NCBI GenBank assembly: GCA_913054135.1
Contig: CAJXJK010000008.1
Span: 62,001 to 126,000, forward strand
Source of the DNA: an uncultured Flavobacteriales bacterium
GTDB lineage: Bacteria > Bacteroidota > Bacteroidia > Flavobacteriales_D > Crocinitomicaceae
Direction: 5' to 3'
DNA: 64,000 bases
Part shown: in pieces, positions 7,007 to 16,321 of the stretch
Numbering within the stretch: the first letter of the stretch is position 1
Layout of the letters: the number at the start of each line of letters is the position of its first letter
Program-made: the position numbers and the translations under genes
Notes under the pieces: model-generated
The model's input: the letters and a program-made list of their open reading frames with translations, nothing else
Told to the model about the DNA's origin: nothing
Databases searched by the model: none

Positions 7007-7615
7007 TTAGTGCTCATCAGGCTTCATAAGCCCTGCTCTCACTGCAATTTTCAATTCATTTTCAGCTGGCGGAATAGGACAAAACCAACCTGTTGTGTAT
7101 GCGCAATATGGGTTGTAAGCCAAATTAAAATTCAACACCAATTTATCTCCTTTAGGAATTTCTAAATCTAAATATCTGCCTCCACCATAAGTTTCGGTAC
7201 CTGAAGTGGCGTCAGTAAAAGGTAAAAACAATGAGTTTTCATATCCTTCCATTTTAATGACTTTCAAGTTTTGATAGGCATAAAGAACACACTTTTCCCC
7301 ATTCAATTCGAAAGATAGTTTGGCGTATTTAGCAAACATTTTCTCTGTACCGGCAGAGGTAGGCATGGTGATCGTGTCAGGACTAGAAATCACTTCAAAA
7401 ATAGCATTCACCCTATATTTTAAATCAACCGGATAAAAATGATGCCCTTTAAACTTTCGTCTTTCTTTCTTTTTTAAAGGCGAAGATTCTTTGTCATTAT
7501 AATGATGGTTTTGATCAACTTGAAAGAGGTCTATTTCATTTAATAATGAATCCTTTTCTTGTCCATATCCAAATAGACAAAAAGCGAAAAGGCTGAGAAA
7601 ACAAAGAGACTTCAT
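7007..7615 (-). CDS. DUF1684 family exported protein
   Basis: The 202-residue protein has a signal peptide (MKSLCFLSLFAFCLFGYGQ). Its C-terminal half matches what I know of the DUF1684 family: YGGGRYLDLEIPKGDKLVLNFN, AYNPYCAYTTGWFCPIPPAENEL, then a C-terminal AGL(M)KP where the family often has AGE. The biochemical function of DUF1684 is not known to me. It starts 1 bp after the stop of the coiled-coil membrane protein gene at 7617, so it is the last gene of the Mla-like operon reading leftward from 10175. Confidence 0.82.
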   Translation of the reverse strand: MKSLCFLSLFAFCLFGYGQEKDSLLNEIDLFQVDQNHHYNDKESSPLKKKERRKFKGHHFYPVDLKYRVNAIFEVISSPDTITMPTSAGTEKMFAKYAKLSFELNGEKCVLYAYQNLKVIKMEGYENSLFLPFTDATSGTETYGGGRYLDLEIPKGDKLVLNFNLAYNPYCAYTTGWFCPIPPAENELKIAVRAGLMKPDEH

Positions 7616-7616
7616 T

Positions 7617-8648
7617 TTACTTTAAGACAAACTTGTCGCTACCGATAAGAGCTGTTTCACAGTAAAGCTCAGCAATGTAGTTACCTTTTGGAGCTTCGCC
7701 CGTGAGTTTGTAGAAAATACACAAATCAGTTGCCTGATTTTGGTAGTTAATCGTCTTCTTATCAGAGTATAACATTTGCGAACCTGAAGCCGAAGTGAAT
7801 GAATTACTTTGGCTTGAGTTTAAGACGGTTCCGGTTGGTGCAATAATCCGCATATAGACCGTTTTATTGCCGGCATTCGCTATTGCATTGTCACCTACAG
7901 TAAAACAAGATCTTATGTGTGTTGCTCTACCTGCCTTATCCGTTTCCTTATATGAACCTGATCCTTTTTCTTTAATACCTGTAGTAACAAACCCGAAAGC
8001 AACAAGCTTAGAACCTTTATCAACTTTATCATTCAAGTCATTTCTTTCTTGAGTAACATCAGATAAATTAGACTGCGTAGTTTCTAAATCTCCCAATGTG
8101 GTAGCTAAGCTTTCAGTTAAAACACCATTAGCATAGTTCAAAGAGTCAATAGTTCTGATATAATCTTTCATGATATCTCTTAGCACATCAGTTTCATCTT
8201 GAAGCTTTCTAACCTTACTTGCATAGTAAGCACGATCTCCTTTAGCATCCTCTAACTCTAACATCATTTGTTGAATCTTGTCTTTTTGAGCTTGGATAGA
8301 GTCGTTCATATCTGTGTTGTCTCCCTCCATCTTATCATACATAGACAGCATGTTTGAAAGATTGTCTTTCAAATCATCTCCCATCTCAAGACCTGTATCA
8401 TAAAGCATTTCATTGAGCGCTTCCATCTCAATTCGCATTTCTTCTTTTTCATTTGAGCAATCATTGATGAGCTCATTTTTTTCTGAAAGTTTCCAGCCTA
8501 AGAATCCACCAGCAATCAATAGCATTAAAATGATAATGATATATGCCCCACCTTTTTTCTTCTCTTTTGAGGGTGGTACTGGAACAGGCGCCGGCTTGGC
8601 CTGTGATGCATCAATAAATGTTCCTCCTCCTTCTTCTTCTTCACTCAT
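7617..8648 (-). CDS. membrane-anchored coiled-coil protein of the Mla-like operon
   Basis: This is a 343-residue protein with a short cytoplasmic proline/lysine-rich N-terminus and one transmembrane helix (about residues 34-50, YIIIILMLLIAGGFLGW). A long heptad-like coiled coil follows (about 55-210), then a beta-rich C-terminal domain (about 215-343) with cysteines in IRSCFTVG, DLCIFYKL and ELYCETAL. It lies 13 bp after the MlaF-like ATPase gene, in the place where an MCE-domain substrate-binding protein (MlaD) often stands, but no MCE motif is visible. It may be an adaptor or a tether across the periplasm. The function is unassigned. Confidence 0.75.
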   Translation of the reverse strand: MSEEEEGGGTFIDASQAKPAPVPVPPSKEKKKGGAYIIIILMLLIAGGFLGWKLSEKNELINDCSNEKEEMRIEMEALNEMLYDTGLEMGDDLKDNLSNMLSMYDKMEGDNTDMNDSIQAQKDKIQQMMLELEDAKGDRAYYASKVRKLQDETDVLRDIMKDYIRTIDSLNYANGVLTESLATTLGDLETTQSNLSDVTQERNDLNDKVDKGSKLVAFGFVTTGIKEKGSGSYKETDKAGRATHIRSCFTVGDNAIANAGNKTVYMRIIAPTGTVLNSSQSNSFTSASGSQMLYSDKKTINYQNQATDLCIFYKLTGEAPKGNYIAELYCETALIGSDKFVLK

Positions 8649-8661
8649 AACATTGGATTTA

Positions 8662-9429
8662 TTAGCTGTTAATTAATTTTTCTCTTAGGTTCTGCATAAA
8701 CTTAGAAGCATATACAAAATCAACTACTTCTTGATTATCGGTTTTAATGATCTCTTTATTGTCTCCTTGCCACCACTTTTTTCCTTCATTAATGAAAATA
8801 ATGTGGTCTCCAATCTCCATAACTGAGTTCATATCGTGAGTAATAACAACCGTAGTCATATTATACTCATACGTGATTTCTTTAATCAAGTTATCAATTA
8901 CGATTGATGTTTTTGGATCTAATCCTGAGTTCGGTTCATCACAGAACAAGTACTTCGGATTCATTGCAATGGCTCTGGCAATCGCGATACGTTTTTGCAT
9001 TCCACCTGAACATTCGGCAGGAAAAAGACTGTTCTTATTGATGATATCAACTCTATCTAAACAGAAGTTTGCTCTTTCACGCATCTCTTCTTGAGTCATA
9101 TCAGTAAACATTTTCAAAGGAAAAATGATATTTTCTTCAACGGTTAAAGAATCAAATAAAGCAGACCCTTGGAAAAGCATTCCAATCTCTTTTCTTACTT
9201 CAATTCTTTCTTTACGATTCATTTTGCTAAAATCTCTGCCGTCATAAAGAATTGCTCCTTGACCTTCATCAATTTCATGTAAGCCAACAATACACTTGGT
9301 TAAGACCGATTTCCCTTGCCCTGAAGCTCCAATAATTAAGTTCACTTGACCTTCGGTGAAAGTTGCCGAAACATCAAATAAAATTTGAGTATCTCCAAAC
9401 GATTTCGATATGTTATCTACCGTAATCAT
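8662..9429 (-). CDS. mlaF: ABC transporter ATP-binding protein, MlaF-like
   Basis: This 255-residue ATPase energises an MlaFE-type phospholipid transporter at the inner membrane. It has the Walker A loop GASGQGKSVLTK (about residues 33-44), a signature ECSGGMQKRIAIARAI, Walker B LFCDEPNSGLD and the switch histidine in VVITHDM. The signature SGGMQKR and the segment GMLFQGSALFDSLTVEENI are typical of the MlaF/MKL subfamily rather than sugar or peptide importers. Its ATG overlaps the last base of the permease stop at 9429. Partner permease: 9429-10175. Confidence 0.9.
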   Translation of the reverse strand: MITVDNISKSFGDTQILFDVSATFTEGQVNLIIGASGQGKSVLTKCIVGLHEIDEGQGAILYDGRDFSKMNRKERIEVRKEIGMLFQGSALFDSLTVEENIIFPLKMFTDMTQEEMRERANFCLDRVDIINKNSLFPAECSGGMQKRIAIARAIAMNPKYLFCDEPNSGLDPKTSIVIDNLIKEITYEYNMTTVVITHDMNSVMEIGDHIIFINEGKKWWQGDNKEIIKTDNQEVVDFVYASKFMQNLREKLINS

Positions 9430-10175
9430 TAAACCAGTAGTAATTGAGTAATTATATAATTTGCTACCAATATGGCAACAGAAGCAGCAACAACTGCTCT
9501 TGTACTAGACCTTCCTACTTCTAAAGAACCACCTTTAGTGTAGTATCCAAAATAACAAGCAATTGATGTTATTAAGAATCCAAAAACCACAGTTTTCAAT
9601 AATGCATAATACACATACCATGCATCTGTATGCCAAAAGGCTCTAATACCAATTAGGTAGGTATGTGTTGAATAAAGTCCTGATTGTACACCTGCAATCC
9701 ACCCACCAAAAATACAGAGTACCATAGAAATGATAACCACAAATGGAAAGAAGAAAGTAGTGGCTAAAATCTTAGGTAACATTAAATATCCAATTGAGTT
9801 TACACCCATTATTTCAAGGGCATCAATTTGTTCTGTCACCCTCATGGTTCCAATCTCTGAAGCAATGTTTGATCCAACTTTACCTGCAATAATCAACGAG
9901 ATAATAGTAGGTGAAAATTCTAAAATCGTAGACGACCTAGTGATGTATCCAATAGTGTACTCAGGCAAAAGGGGAGAGCCCATGTTTGCTGCAGTTTGAA
10001 GTGAGATTACCCCACCCATGAAAACAGATAAAAAAGCTACTAAGGGAATAGAACTTATTACAATAGAATCTACCTCAGAAAAGAACATTTTCCAAAAGAC
10101 CTTAAACTTCTCTGGTCTTGAGAAAACCGACTTCATCATGATGAAAAAGCGACCTATGTGCTCGAATAAATTCAT
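9429..10175 (-). CDS. mlaE: ABC transporter permease, MlaE-like
   Basis: This is a polytopic inner-membrane permease of the MlaE family, about 248 residues with five or six membrane segments. The conserved MlaE segment is visible: FMGGVISLQTA, then SPTIISLIIAGKVGSNIASEIGTMRVTEQIDALEIMGVN, which faces the ATPase. I chose the ATG at 10175 (MNLFEHIGRFFIMMK); the longer frame would start on a TTG at 10217. It heads a leftward operon with mlaF, a coiled-coil membrane protein and DUF1684. The likely role is lipid trafficking between the membranes; direction is not readable from sequence. Confidence 0.88.
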   Translation of the reverse strand: MNLFEHIGRFFIMMKSVFSRPEKFKVFWKMFFSEVDSIVISSIPLVAFLSVFMGGVISLQTAANMGSPLLPEYTIGYITRSSTILEFSPTIISLIIAGKVGSNIASEIGTMRVTEQIDALEIMGVNSIGYLMLPKILATTFFFPFVVIISMVLCIFGGWIAGVQSGLYSTHTYLIGIRAFWHTDAWYVYYALLKTVVFGFLITSIACYFGYYTKGGSLEVGRSSTRAVVAASVAILVANYIITQLLLV

Positions 10176-10327
10176 TGAGCTGCTAAAATAACTAATATTT
10201 TGGGCAGTTGCATTCAATACTGTTCTTATTTATTGTTAATCTATTATTTGATGTTTGAAATTGAAAAAAGTCACCTCATATTAAGCAAATTGAAATCACT
10301 ACCTTTATTCTCAACAACAAATAACAG

Positions 10328-11116
10328 ATGGAAGTTAAACTCAACAAAATGTATACTGCTCTTGACGAAGTGGTTAATTACCAAATAAAATCAGGTGAAG
10401 TAGACATCAATATGAACGAGCTGGTTGGGCAACACATTCAACTTAATTATTTGGGAAAACAACAATGCGGATCATGTCAAAAATTTGTAAAAAAATTGTT
10501 TGCACAAGGGTTTTGCTATGATTGTTTCATGAATGCGCCTGAAGCAGCTCCGTGCATCATTAACCCTGAACTTTGTGAAGGTCACTTAGGCAAAGGAAGA
10601 GATGTTGAGTGGGAAGAAAAACATCACGTACAACCGCATGTGGTCTATTTAGCAGTAGCTTCAGCCGTAAAGGTTGGAGTCACAAGAGACACTCAGGTGC
10701 CTACAAGATGGATAGATCAAGGAGCATCTTTTGCTATTAAACTAGCCGAGGTTCCGTACAGAAAATTGGCAGGAGATATTGAGGTTGCCTTAAAAGGAAC
10801 TTTTACCGATAAAACGAACTGGCGATCTATGTTAAAGAATGACATTGGTGACTTTGAATTGGAGGAAGAAAAATGGCAATGCGAAGAATTATTACCTTCA
10901 GATTTAGCCGAATACATGTCAGAAGATGATGACATCATTGAGATTAAATATCCTGTACTCGAATTTCCTGAAAAAGTAAAAAGCATTGGTTTCGACAAGG
11001 AGCCGAACATAGAAGGGAAACTGATGGGAATAAAAGGTCAGTATCTTCTTTTAGACAACAACAGAGTATTAAACATCAGAAAACACACAGGTTATTATGT
11101 GGATATTCAATCGTAA
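10328..11116 (+). CDS. DUF2797 zinc-ribbon-like protein
   Basis: The 262-residue protein matches the DUF2797 family as I know it. A zinc-ribbon-like cysteine cluster (CGSCQKFVKK, then CYDCFMNAPE, CIINPELCEGHLG) is followed by the GIY-YIG-like segment VVYLAVASAVKVGVTRDTQVPTRWIDQGA. In the GIY-YIG fold, the tyrosine, glycine and arginine of these segments would be the key positions. No signal peptide is present, so it is cytoplasmic. Whether it cuts nucleic acid is unknown. It is divergent from the mla operon (gap 10176-10327, nothing else seen) and overlaps the kelch-like gene by 20 bp. Confidence 0.8.
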   Translation: MEVKLNKMYTALDEVVNYQIKSGEVDINMNELVGQHIQLNYLGKQQCGSCQKFVKKLFAQGFCYDCFMNAPEAAPCIINPELCEGHLGKGRDVEWEEKHHVQPHVVYLAVASAVKVGVTRDTQVPTRWIDQGASFAIKLAEVPYRKLAGDIEVALKGTFTDKTNWRSMLKNDIGDFELEEEKWQCEELLPSDLAEYMSEDDDIIEIKYPVLEFPEKVKSIGFDKEPNIEGKLMGIKGQYLLLDNNRVLNIRKHTGYYVDIQS

Positions 11117-12377
11117 AAACTTTGCATTGCTTTTCGCATTGCTTTCTTTTTCTAGCTTTTCTCAAACCGCTTGGACTTGGACTCAAAAGGCAGATATGCC
11201 TTTTCAAATAGCAAATAACGCCGTGACTCATGGCGAAATGGGGGGAAATCCTTACGTGTTTTCTTTTGGCGGAATTGACACCACAAAAATCTATTCTGGC
11301 ATCAACAAAAGAGCCTTTAGATATGATGTAACGAATGACGTTTGGGATGAAATTGACACTTTACCTGTTGTCTTGCCTCTAATAGCGTCCTCAGCTAATA
11401 CGGTGAAAAATAAGATTTACATTTTAGGAGGATATCATGTACTTTCAAATGGCAATGAGACATCATCAGATGAAGTCATTATTTATGATCCCGAAACAGA
11501 TACATATGAACCGAATGGTACCGCAATTCCGGTTTCAATTGATGACCAATCGCAATGTGTTTGGAGAGATTCTTTGATCTATGTCATTACTGGATGGAGT
11601 AATTTTGGCAATGTACCGGACGTTCAAATCTATGACCCAGCATTAGATAGCTGGTCAGAAGGAACAGACATTTCAACTGATAATACGTTCAGAGCTTTTG
11701 GAAGTTCTGGAATTATAATCGGTGATACCATTTTCTACCATGGCGGAGCCTCAATGGGATTAAATTTTCCGGCTAGAGATGAATTACGAAAAGGTGTCAT
11801 TGATCCTAACGATCCAACACAAATCACATGGACACTTGAAGAAAGTGCAGCTAAAACAAATTATAGATCTGCTTGTGTGTCCCATGGTAACAATATCTTT
11901 TGGATTGGCGGATCAGAAACTTCATACAATTATAATGGAGTGGCTTATAACGGAACTGGCGGGGTAGAACCTGTTTACAGTATTGCTAGATATGACGCTT
12001 TGAACCAGAATTGGTATGAAGGAGACGGTTCACCTTATGGCATAATGGATTTAAGAGGAAACGGTCAAGTATCTTCAACATCATGGATTGTTTGCGGCGG
12101 AATGGAAGATGGTCAAGAGGTTTCAGACCAAACTTACTTGCTAGAATATGACCCAATTGTTGGCGGAATTGCAGACCAACAAATGCCTGGCTTCAAGATT
12201 GTAAACCGAGAGATTATATTTGAATCTTCAGTTCAGGGAGTTCAATTAATTGCATTGCATGGTAAGGTTGTTTGCCACTTATCTGATTTGAAAATCGACC
12301 AAGAATATCAAGGTGTTTTCATTCTGCAATTCACCTCTGGCGGAAAGCTATATAACAAGAAAATCAATCTCGATTAA
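11097..12377 (+). CDS. secreted kelch-repeat-like beta-propeller protein
   Basis: This is a 426-residue exported protein with a signal peptide (about residues 7-22, FALLFALLSFSSFSQ). Kelch-type repeats follow, recognisable from recurring GG plus aromatic spacing: FSFGGIDTTKIYSG, IYILGGYHV, FYHGGASMG, FWIGGSETS, WIVCGGMEDG. The C-terminal about 60 residues (IVNREIIFESSVQGVQLIALHGKVV) resemble a short type IX sorting-type beta domain. It would make a beta-propeller at the cell surface; ligand unknown. The start overlaps DUF2797 by 20 bp, so the two are probably cotranscribed. Confidence 0.8.
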   Translation: MWIFNRKNFALLFALLSFSSFSQTAWTWTQKADMPFQIANNAVTHGEMGGNPYVFSFGGIDTTKIYSGINKRAFRYDVTNDVWDEIDTLPVVLPLIASSANTVKNKIYILGGYHVLSNGNETSSDEVIIYDPETDTYEPNGTAIPVSIDDQSQCVWRDSLIYVITGWSNFGNVPDVQIYDPALDSWSEGTDISTDNTFRAFGSSGIIIGDTIFYHGGASMGLNFPARDELRKGVIDPNDPTQITWTLEESAAKTNYRSACVSHGNNIFWIGGSETSYNYNGVAYNGTGGVEPVYSIARYDALNQNWYEGDGSPYGIMDLRGNGQVSSTSWIVCGGMEDGQEVSDQTYLLEYDPIVGGIADQQMPGFKIVNREIIFESSVQGVQLIALHGKVVCHLSDLKIDQEYQGVFILQFTSGGKLYNKKINLD

Positions 12378-12382
12378 GAGGT

Positions 12383-14848
12383 CTATTCTGGTCTTTTTCT
12401 CTTGAAATGTTTTTGATGAAACTGCCAGTAATCAATATAATAAAGCACCTTCAATGAAAGGCTGTTAGTTGCAGGATCATCTGCAATATCTCTCACGTTT
12501 TGAAAGTAATTATTGTCCACCTCATCAGTAAACGAGAAGATTGAATTTTTCCAAACCAAACTAAGCTCTGAGCCAGGAGCAAAAACCCAACGATAAGCCA
12601 TGTCAATTGTGAAAGCATTGAAACTGTTATTATGGATAGATTGATCGTTCACATCTAGACCCGAATATGAAGTAGCCTCCATCACACCATCCTCATTTAA
12701 AACAAAGAATTCATTATAATCTAACTTAGACCAATAATGACGTAGTCTGAAGGTAATTCCCATTTTATTATTAAAGATATAAGACAAATCAATTGTGTTA
12801 GTAATGGTCGTTCTATCTCTTTTTGCAAAAACAGGATCTTCGCCTATCAATGGGACCTGAAAGTCATTAGTTAAGGCAACTCCTTCTTCATTAAAAGCAT
12901 TGTTTTGAGCATATCTGTACACTAAAAACCACTTGTCGTTAAATCGTATTCTTGGACTAATATTTAAATCAAATCCAACTCTATTATCTTCAAAATATTG
13001 AAACCATCCACCGTTTACATCCAAAGCAAAAGGTTTTGAATAATCAGATGAAATAAAACCTCCAAAAAATACCATTGCATCATCTTCATAAAAACGGCCA
13101 TCAATTCTTGGCTCAAAGTAATCGTGATTTCTAAAAGGTTGTAAGTAAAGATCAAGACCAGCAGCCAAGAAGTTTCTAAAACTTCCTCCCACATTTCCAT
13201 CAATGGCAACTGAAGAAAATGCGTTTGGTTTTACAAGACTTGCATATTGAACTGAAGCAGATGACCAAAACCTGTAGAAATGCCAAAAAGGTTTATAAAT
13301 ATTGTAAGATGCAAAGGCTCTAATTGTTCTGAGGTTTGTTACTGTATTAAACCCCAAGTCATTTGGATTATAAGATTTACCAATCTCAGTGTAGGTAAGT
13401 CCACCCTTCAAATTACCAGCAGATTTTTCAATACCAGCAATGATATTGTGGCCTATGTCATTACTATCTTGAGTTATGATTTGTGAAACATTTCCTATTG
13501 CCCAAAAATTATACTCTTGGTCTTTCGTGTAAATGTCTACGACCCCTGAAGTAACATTAGCGTCATGAGCATAACCTTCTCTCCAAGCGTTAGTATTCGT
13601 TAAAGCAATAGACGAATTGTTTTTTAAGTTCTGATCAATAACGAAAACATTATAATTTGTCAATGGTCCAGTTCTCACGGTTCGAGAAAGGCCGGTGACA
13701 GTGTCATTAATAACAGCATCCATTCTTCCTGTCACAGCATTAAAAACTCCAATCCCAGTTCCTTTTTTAGTTCTACCCGAAAGCTTAGTAGCGTTTAGCA
13801 AGCGAGAAGTTGTAGGATTTGAAGTCACCACTTCGTTCGAATCTAAATCATCATAAGCCGCTCCAGTGTTCGGAGGCCTTCCTCCTATTCTTCTTGAATA
13901 AAAGGTTCCACCAGGTTTATTGAATAGCTCAGTTCCTTCGGTAAAAAATTGTCGTCTTTCGTTAAATCGAACTTCAAATGGTGATGTATTTAAGACCTGA
14001 TTATCAAACTGAACTTGGCCAAAGTCAGGAATCAAAGTCATATCTAAAGTGAAGGCTTCATTAATACCCCACTTCACATCTGCTCCGCCATTATAATTGT
14101 AAGTTGTATTACCGTCATAATTCTCAATATATCCAGACACATAAGGAGAAAGTGCCAGTCTCAAAGGTGAATCAACATCTTTAATTCCTTTCAAAACTCC
14201 TAATTGAGAAATTAAATTTCTTCGGGTGGGATCATAATCGTTCCAATAAGATTGTTCTCTGTTTCGTCTTATATTTCTGGCAAAATTTATGCCCCAGTCG
14301 TTTACATTATCTTTTGAAAACCTCAAAGCTGAAAATGGAATCTTCATTTCAGCCACCCATTTATCATCTGACACTTGAACTGCGCTTTTCCAAACAGCAT
14401 TCCAATTGCCATCAATATTTTCTACATCATGAAGTTCGTCAATTTGGACTCCTGCCGAAGTCACTAAAAAAGCAAATCCAATTGTCCCAGCATTGTAAGG
14501 ATCAATCACAATTCCGAACCAATCAGCATTTCCAAGATCATCTCTTTGAGATAGTGTTAGAGTCATTGAATCACGCTCATCATACATAGTTGCGCCTATA
14601 TAAATGGCATTGTTATCGTAAACTAGCTTAACTTCGGTTTGTCTGATAGAGGGGGCTCCTGCAATTGGAGTATTTTGAATGAAATCTGAAACTGTCTCTG
14701 AAGAACTCCATACATTTTCATCTAGAATTCCATCCACTTTAATTTGGGCATTCATTTTGAATGCATTTATTTCAGAGCGCTCTTCTTCTATTTGGGCAAA
14801 TGCTCCAAAGCTGCTTAGTAATATAATTAGAGTGATGTACCTTTTCAC
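12383..14848 (-). CDS. DUF5916 outer-membrane-associated protein with CBM9-like N-terminus
   Basis: The 821-residue protein has a signal peptide (MKRYITLIILLSSFGAFAQ). Next comes a carbohydrate-binding family-9-like domain (about residues 35-210) with the typical IKVDGILDENVWSSSE and VKLVYDNNAIYIGATMYD. The rest is the DUF5916 region, rich in alternating aromatic strands, probably an outer-membrane beta-barrel (NERRQFFTEGTELFNKPGGTFYSRRIGG). Such proteins are common in Bacteroidetes, and the substrate is unknown. The start codon is GTG; no ATG is near. It is convergent with the kelch gene, 5 bp apart. Confidence 0.82.
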   Translation of the reverse strand: MKRYITLIILLSSFGAFAQIEEERSEINAFKMNAQIKVDGILDENVWSSSETVSDFIQNTPIAGAPSIRQTEVKLVYDNNAIYIGATMYDERDSMTLTLSQRDDLGNADWFGIVIDPYNAGTIGFAFLVTSAGVQIDELHDVENIDGNWNAVWKSAVQVSDDKWVAEMKIPFSALRFSKDNVNDWGINFARNIRRNREQSYWNDYDPTRRNLISQLGVLKGIKDVDSPLRLALSPYVSGYIENYDGNTTYNYNGGADVKWGINEAFTLDMTLIPDFGQVQFDNQVLNTSPFEVRFNERRQFFTEGTELFNKPGGTFYSRRIGGRPPNTGAAYDDLDSNEVVTSNPTTSRLLNATKLSGRTKKGTGIGVFNAVTGRMDAVINDTVTGLSRTVRTGPLTNYNVFVIDQNLKNNSSIALTNTNAWREGYAHDANVTSGVVDIYTKDQEYNFWAIGNVSQIITQDSNDIGHNIIAGIEKSAGNLKGGLTYTEIGKSYNPNDLGFNTVTNLRTIRAFASYNIYKPFWHFYRFWSSASVQYASLVKPNAFSSVAIDGNVGGSFRNFLAAGLDLYLQPFRNHDYFEPRIDGRFYEDDAMVFFGGFISSDYSKPFALDVNGGWFQYFEDNRVGFDLNISPRIRFNDKWFLVYRYAQNNAFNEEGVALTNDFQVPLIGEDPVFAKRDRTTITNTIDLSYIFNNKMGITFRLRHYWSKLDYNEFFVLNEDGVMEATSYSGLDVNDQSIHNNSFNAFTIDMAYRWVFAPGSELSLVWKNSIFSFTDEVDNNYFQNVRDIADDPATNSLSLKVLYYIDYWQFHQKHFKRKRPE

Positions 14849-14914
14849 CTTGCAAATTTCAATAGGTATTCACAATTAATAACGCATTTTGTGTTGAAGG
14901 GTTCTATTTATAGA

Positions 14915-14950
14915 CAAAAAAAAGCCCTGACTTCAAAAAGAAATCAGGGC
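14915..14950 (-). terminator. intrinsic terminator of the glutaryl-CoA dehydrogenase gene
   Basis: Read leftward, GCCCTGA (14950-14944) pairs with TCAGGGC (14930-14924), extended by three more pairs after one mismatch, and is followed by a run of eight T (14923-14916). It lies about 22 bp past the stop at 14973. Confidence 0.85.
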
Positions 14951-14972
14951 CCGAGTATTATCTAATCTCTAA

Positions 14973-16166
14973 TTATTGAGGTATATCTCTTTTAAATGCC
15001 GGAATTCCAGTTACATCCATTCCGGTAATCAATAGGTGAATGTCATGAGTTCCTTCGTAAGTAACAACTGACTCTAAATTGGCCATATGTCTCATTACTG
15101 AGAATTCATTGGTAATCCCCATAGCTCCTAAAATCTGTCTTGCTTCTCTAGCAATATTAAGTGCTATCTCTACATTATTTCTTTTAGCCATTGAAATTTG
15201 AGCCGAAGTTGCTTTACCTTCATTTCTCAATTGACCTAATCTAAATGTTAATAGTTGAGCCTTTGTGATTTCAGTAATCATTTCAGCAAGTTTCTTTTGA
15301 GTCAATTGAAAAGCTCCGATTGGAACATCAAATTGAGTTCTTTCTTTTGAATATCTCAATGCTTGATCATAGCAATCCATTGCAGCACCTAAAGCACCCC
15401 AAGCAATACCGAATCTAGCAGAATCAAGACATCCTAGCGGCGCACCTAAACCTGATTTATTTGGTAAAAGATTTTCTTTAGGAACCTTAACATCCACAAA
15501 AATAAGTTCCCCAGTAATTGAAGCTCTTAATGAATGTTTACCATGCATTTCAGGAGCAGAAAATCCTTCCATTCCTTTCTCAACTACTAAACCGTGAATT
15601 CTTCCTGACTCATCTTTAGCCCAAACTACGGCTACATCAGCTAATGGTGCATTTGAAATCCACATTTTTGCACCATTAAGTAAATAATGGTCACCCTTAT
15701 CTTTAAAGTTAGTGATCATTCCACCAGGGTTAGAACCATGATCAGGCTCAGTTAAACCGAAGCAACCTAGAAATTCTCCAGATGCCAATTTCGGAAGCCA
15801 CTTTTTCTTTTGCTCTTCATTTCCGTATTTCCAAATAGGATACATTACTAAAGAACTTTGTACTGATGATGTAGATCTAAGACCAGAATCACATCTTTCT
15901 AATTCTTGCATGATTAATCCATATGAAATCTGGTCTAATCCAGGTCCGCCGTACTCAGCCGGAATATAAGGTCCGAGAGCTCCTATTTCACCAAGCCCTT
16001 TAACTAAGTGAACAGGGAAATCTGCTCTTTCATAATAATCTTCAATAATTGGAGAAACATTTTCTTTTACCCAAGCTCTTGCTGCATCTCTAACGAGCTT
16101 GTGCTCTTCTGAAAGCAAGTCATCCATGTTATAATAATCAGGATGTGTATATTGGTCAGTTGCCAT
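14973..16166 (-). CDS. gcdH: glutaryl-CoA dehydrogenase (acyl-CoA dehydrogenase family)
   Basis: This is a flavin acyl-CoA dehydrogenase of 397 residues that should oxidise and decarboxylate glutaryl-CoA to crotonyl-CoA in lysine/tryptophan degradation. The catalytic glutamate is in VVTYEGTHDIHLL (about residue 370), and the C-terminal TGMDVTGIPAFK is characteristic of the glutaryl-CoA branch. The SGLRSTSSVQSSLVMYPI segment (about 93-110) carries the arginine that binds the substrate carboxylate in GcdH. Flavin contacts are in LTEPDHGSNPGGM and AKMWISNAP. It is monocistronic with its own terminator. Assignment within the family is fairly sure. Confidence 0.87.
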   Translation of the reverse strand: MATDQYTHPDYYNMDDLLSEEHKLVRDAARAWVKENVSPIIEDYYERADFPVHLVKGLGEIGALGPYIPAEYGGPGLDQISYGLIMQELERCDSGLRSTSSVQSSLVMYPIWKYGNEEQKKKWLPKLASGEFLGCFGLTEPDHGSNPGGMITNFKDKGDHYLLNGAKMWISNAPLADVAVVWAKDESGRIHGLVVEKGMEGFSAPEMHGKHSLRASITGELIFVDVKVPKENLLPNKSGLGAPLGCLDSARFGIAWGALGAAMDCYDQALRYSKERTQFDVPIGAFQLTQKKLAEMITEITKAQLLTFRLGQLRNEGKATSAQISMAKRNNVEIALNIAREARQILGAMGITNEFSVMRHMANLESVVTYEGTHDIHLLITGMDVTGIPAFKRDIPQ

Positions 16167-16321
16167 AGTGTTTTCTTTTATTTTAGCTGGACAAATGTAA
16201 GCTTTTTAACACGAATTCAAACTTGCGTTATAAATATGTTTTCAACCATATTTGTAATTCTATTTGAAAATTGAATTAATTTTGAGAGAACACTTATCTA
16301 ATTCATCCGTATTATTATTTC

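Noticed and set aside
16167-16321. Divergent gap gcdH-DUF4271 examined for operators
   Set aside because: No palindrome, repeat or clear promoter consensus seen.
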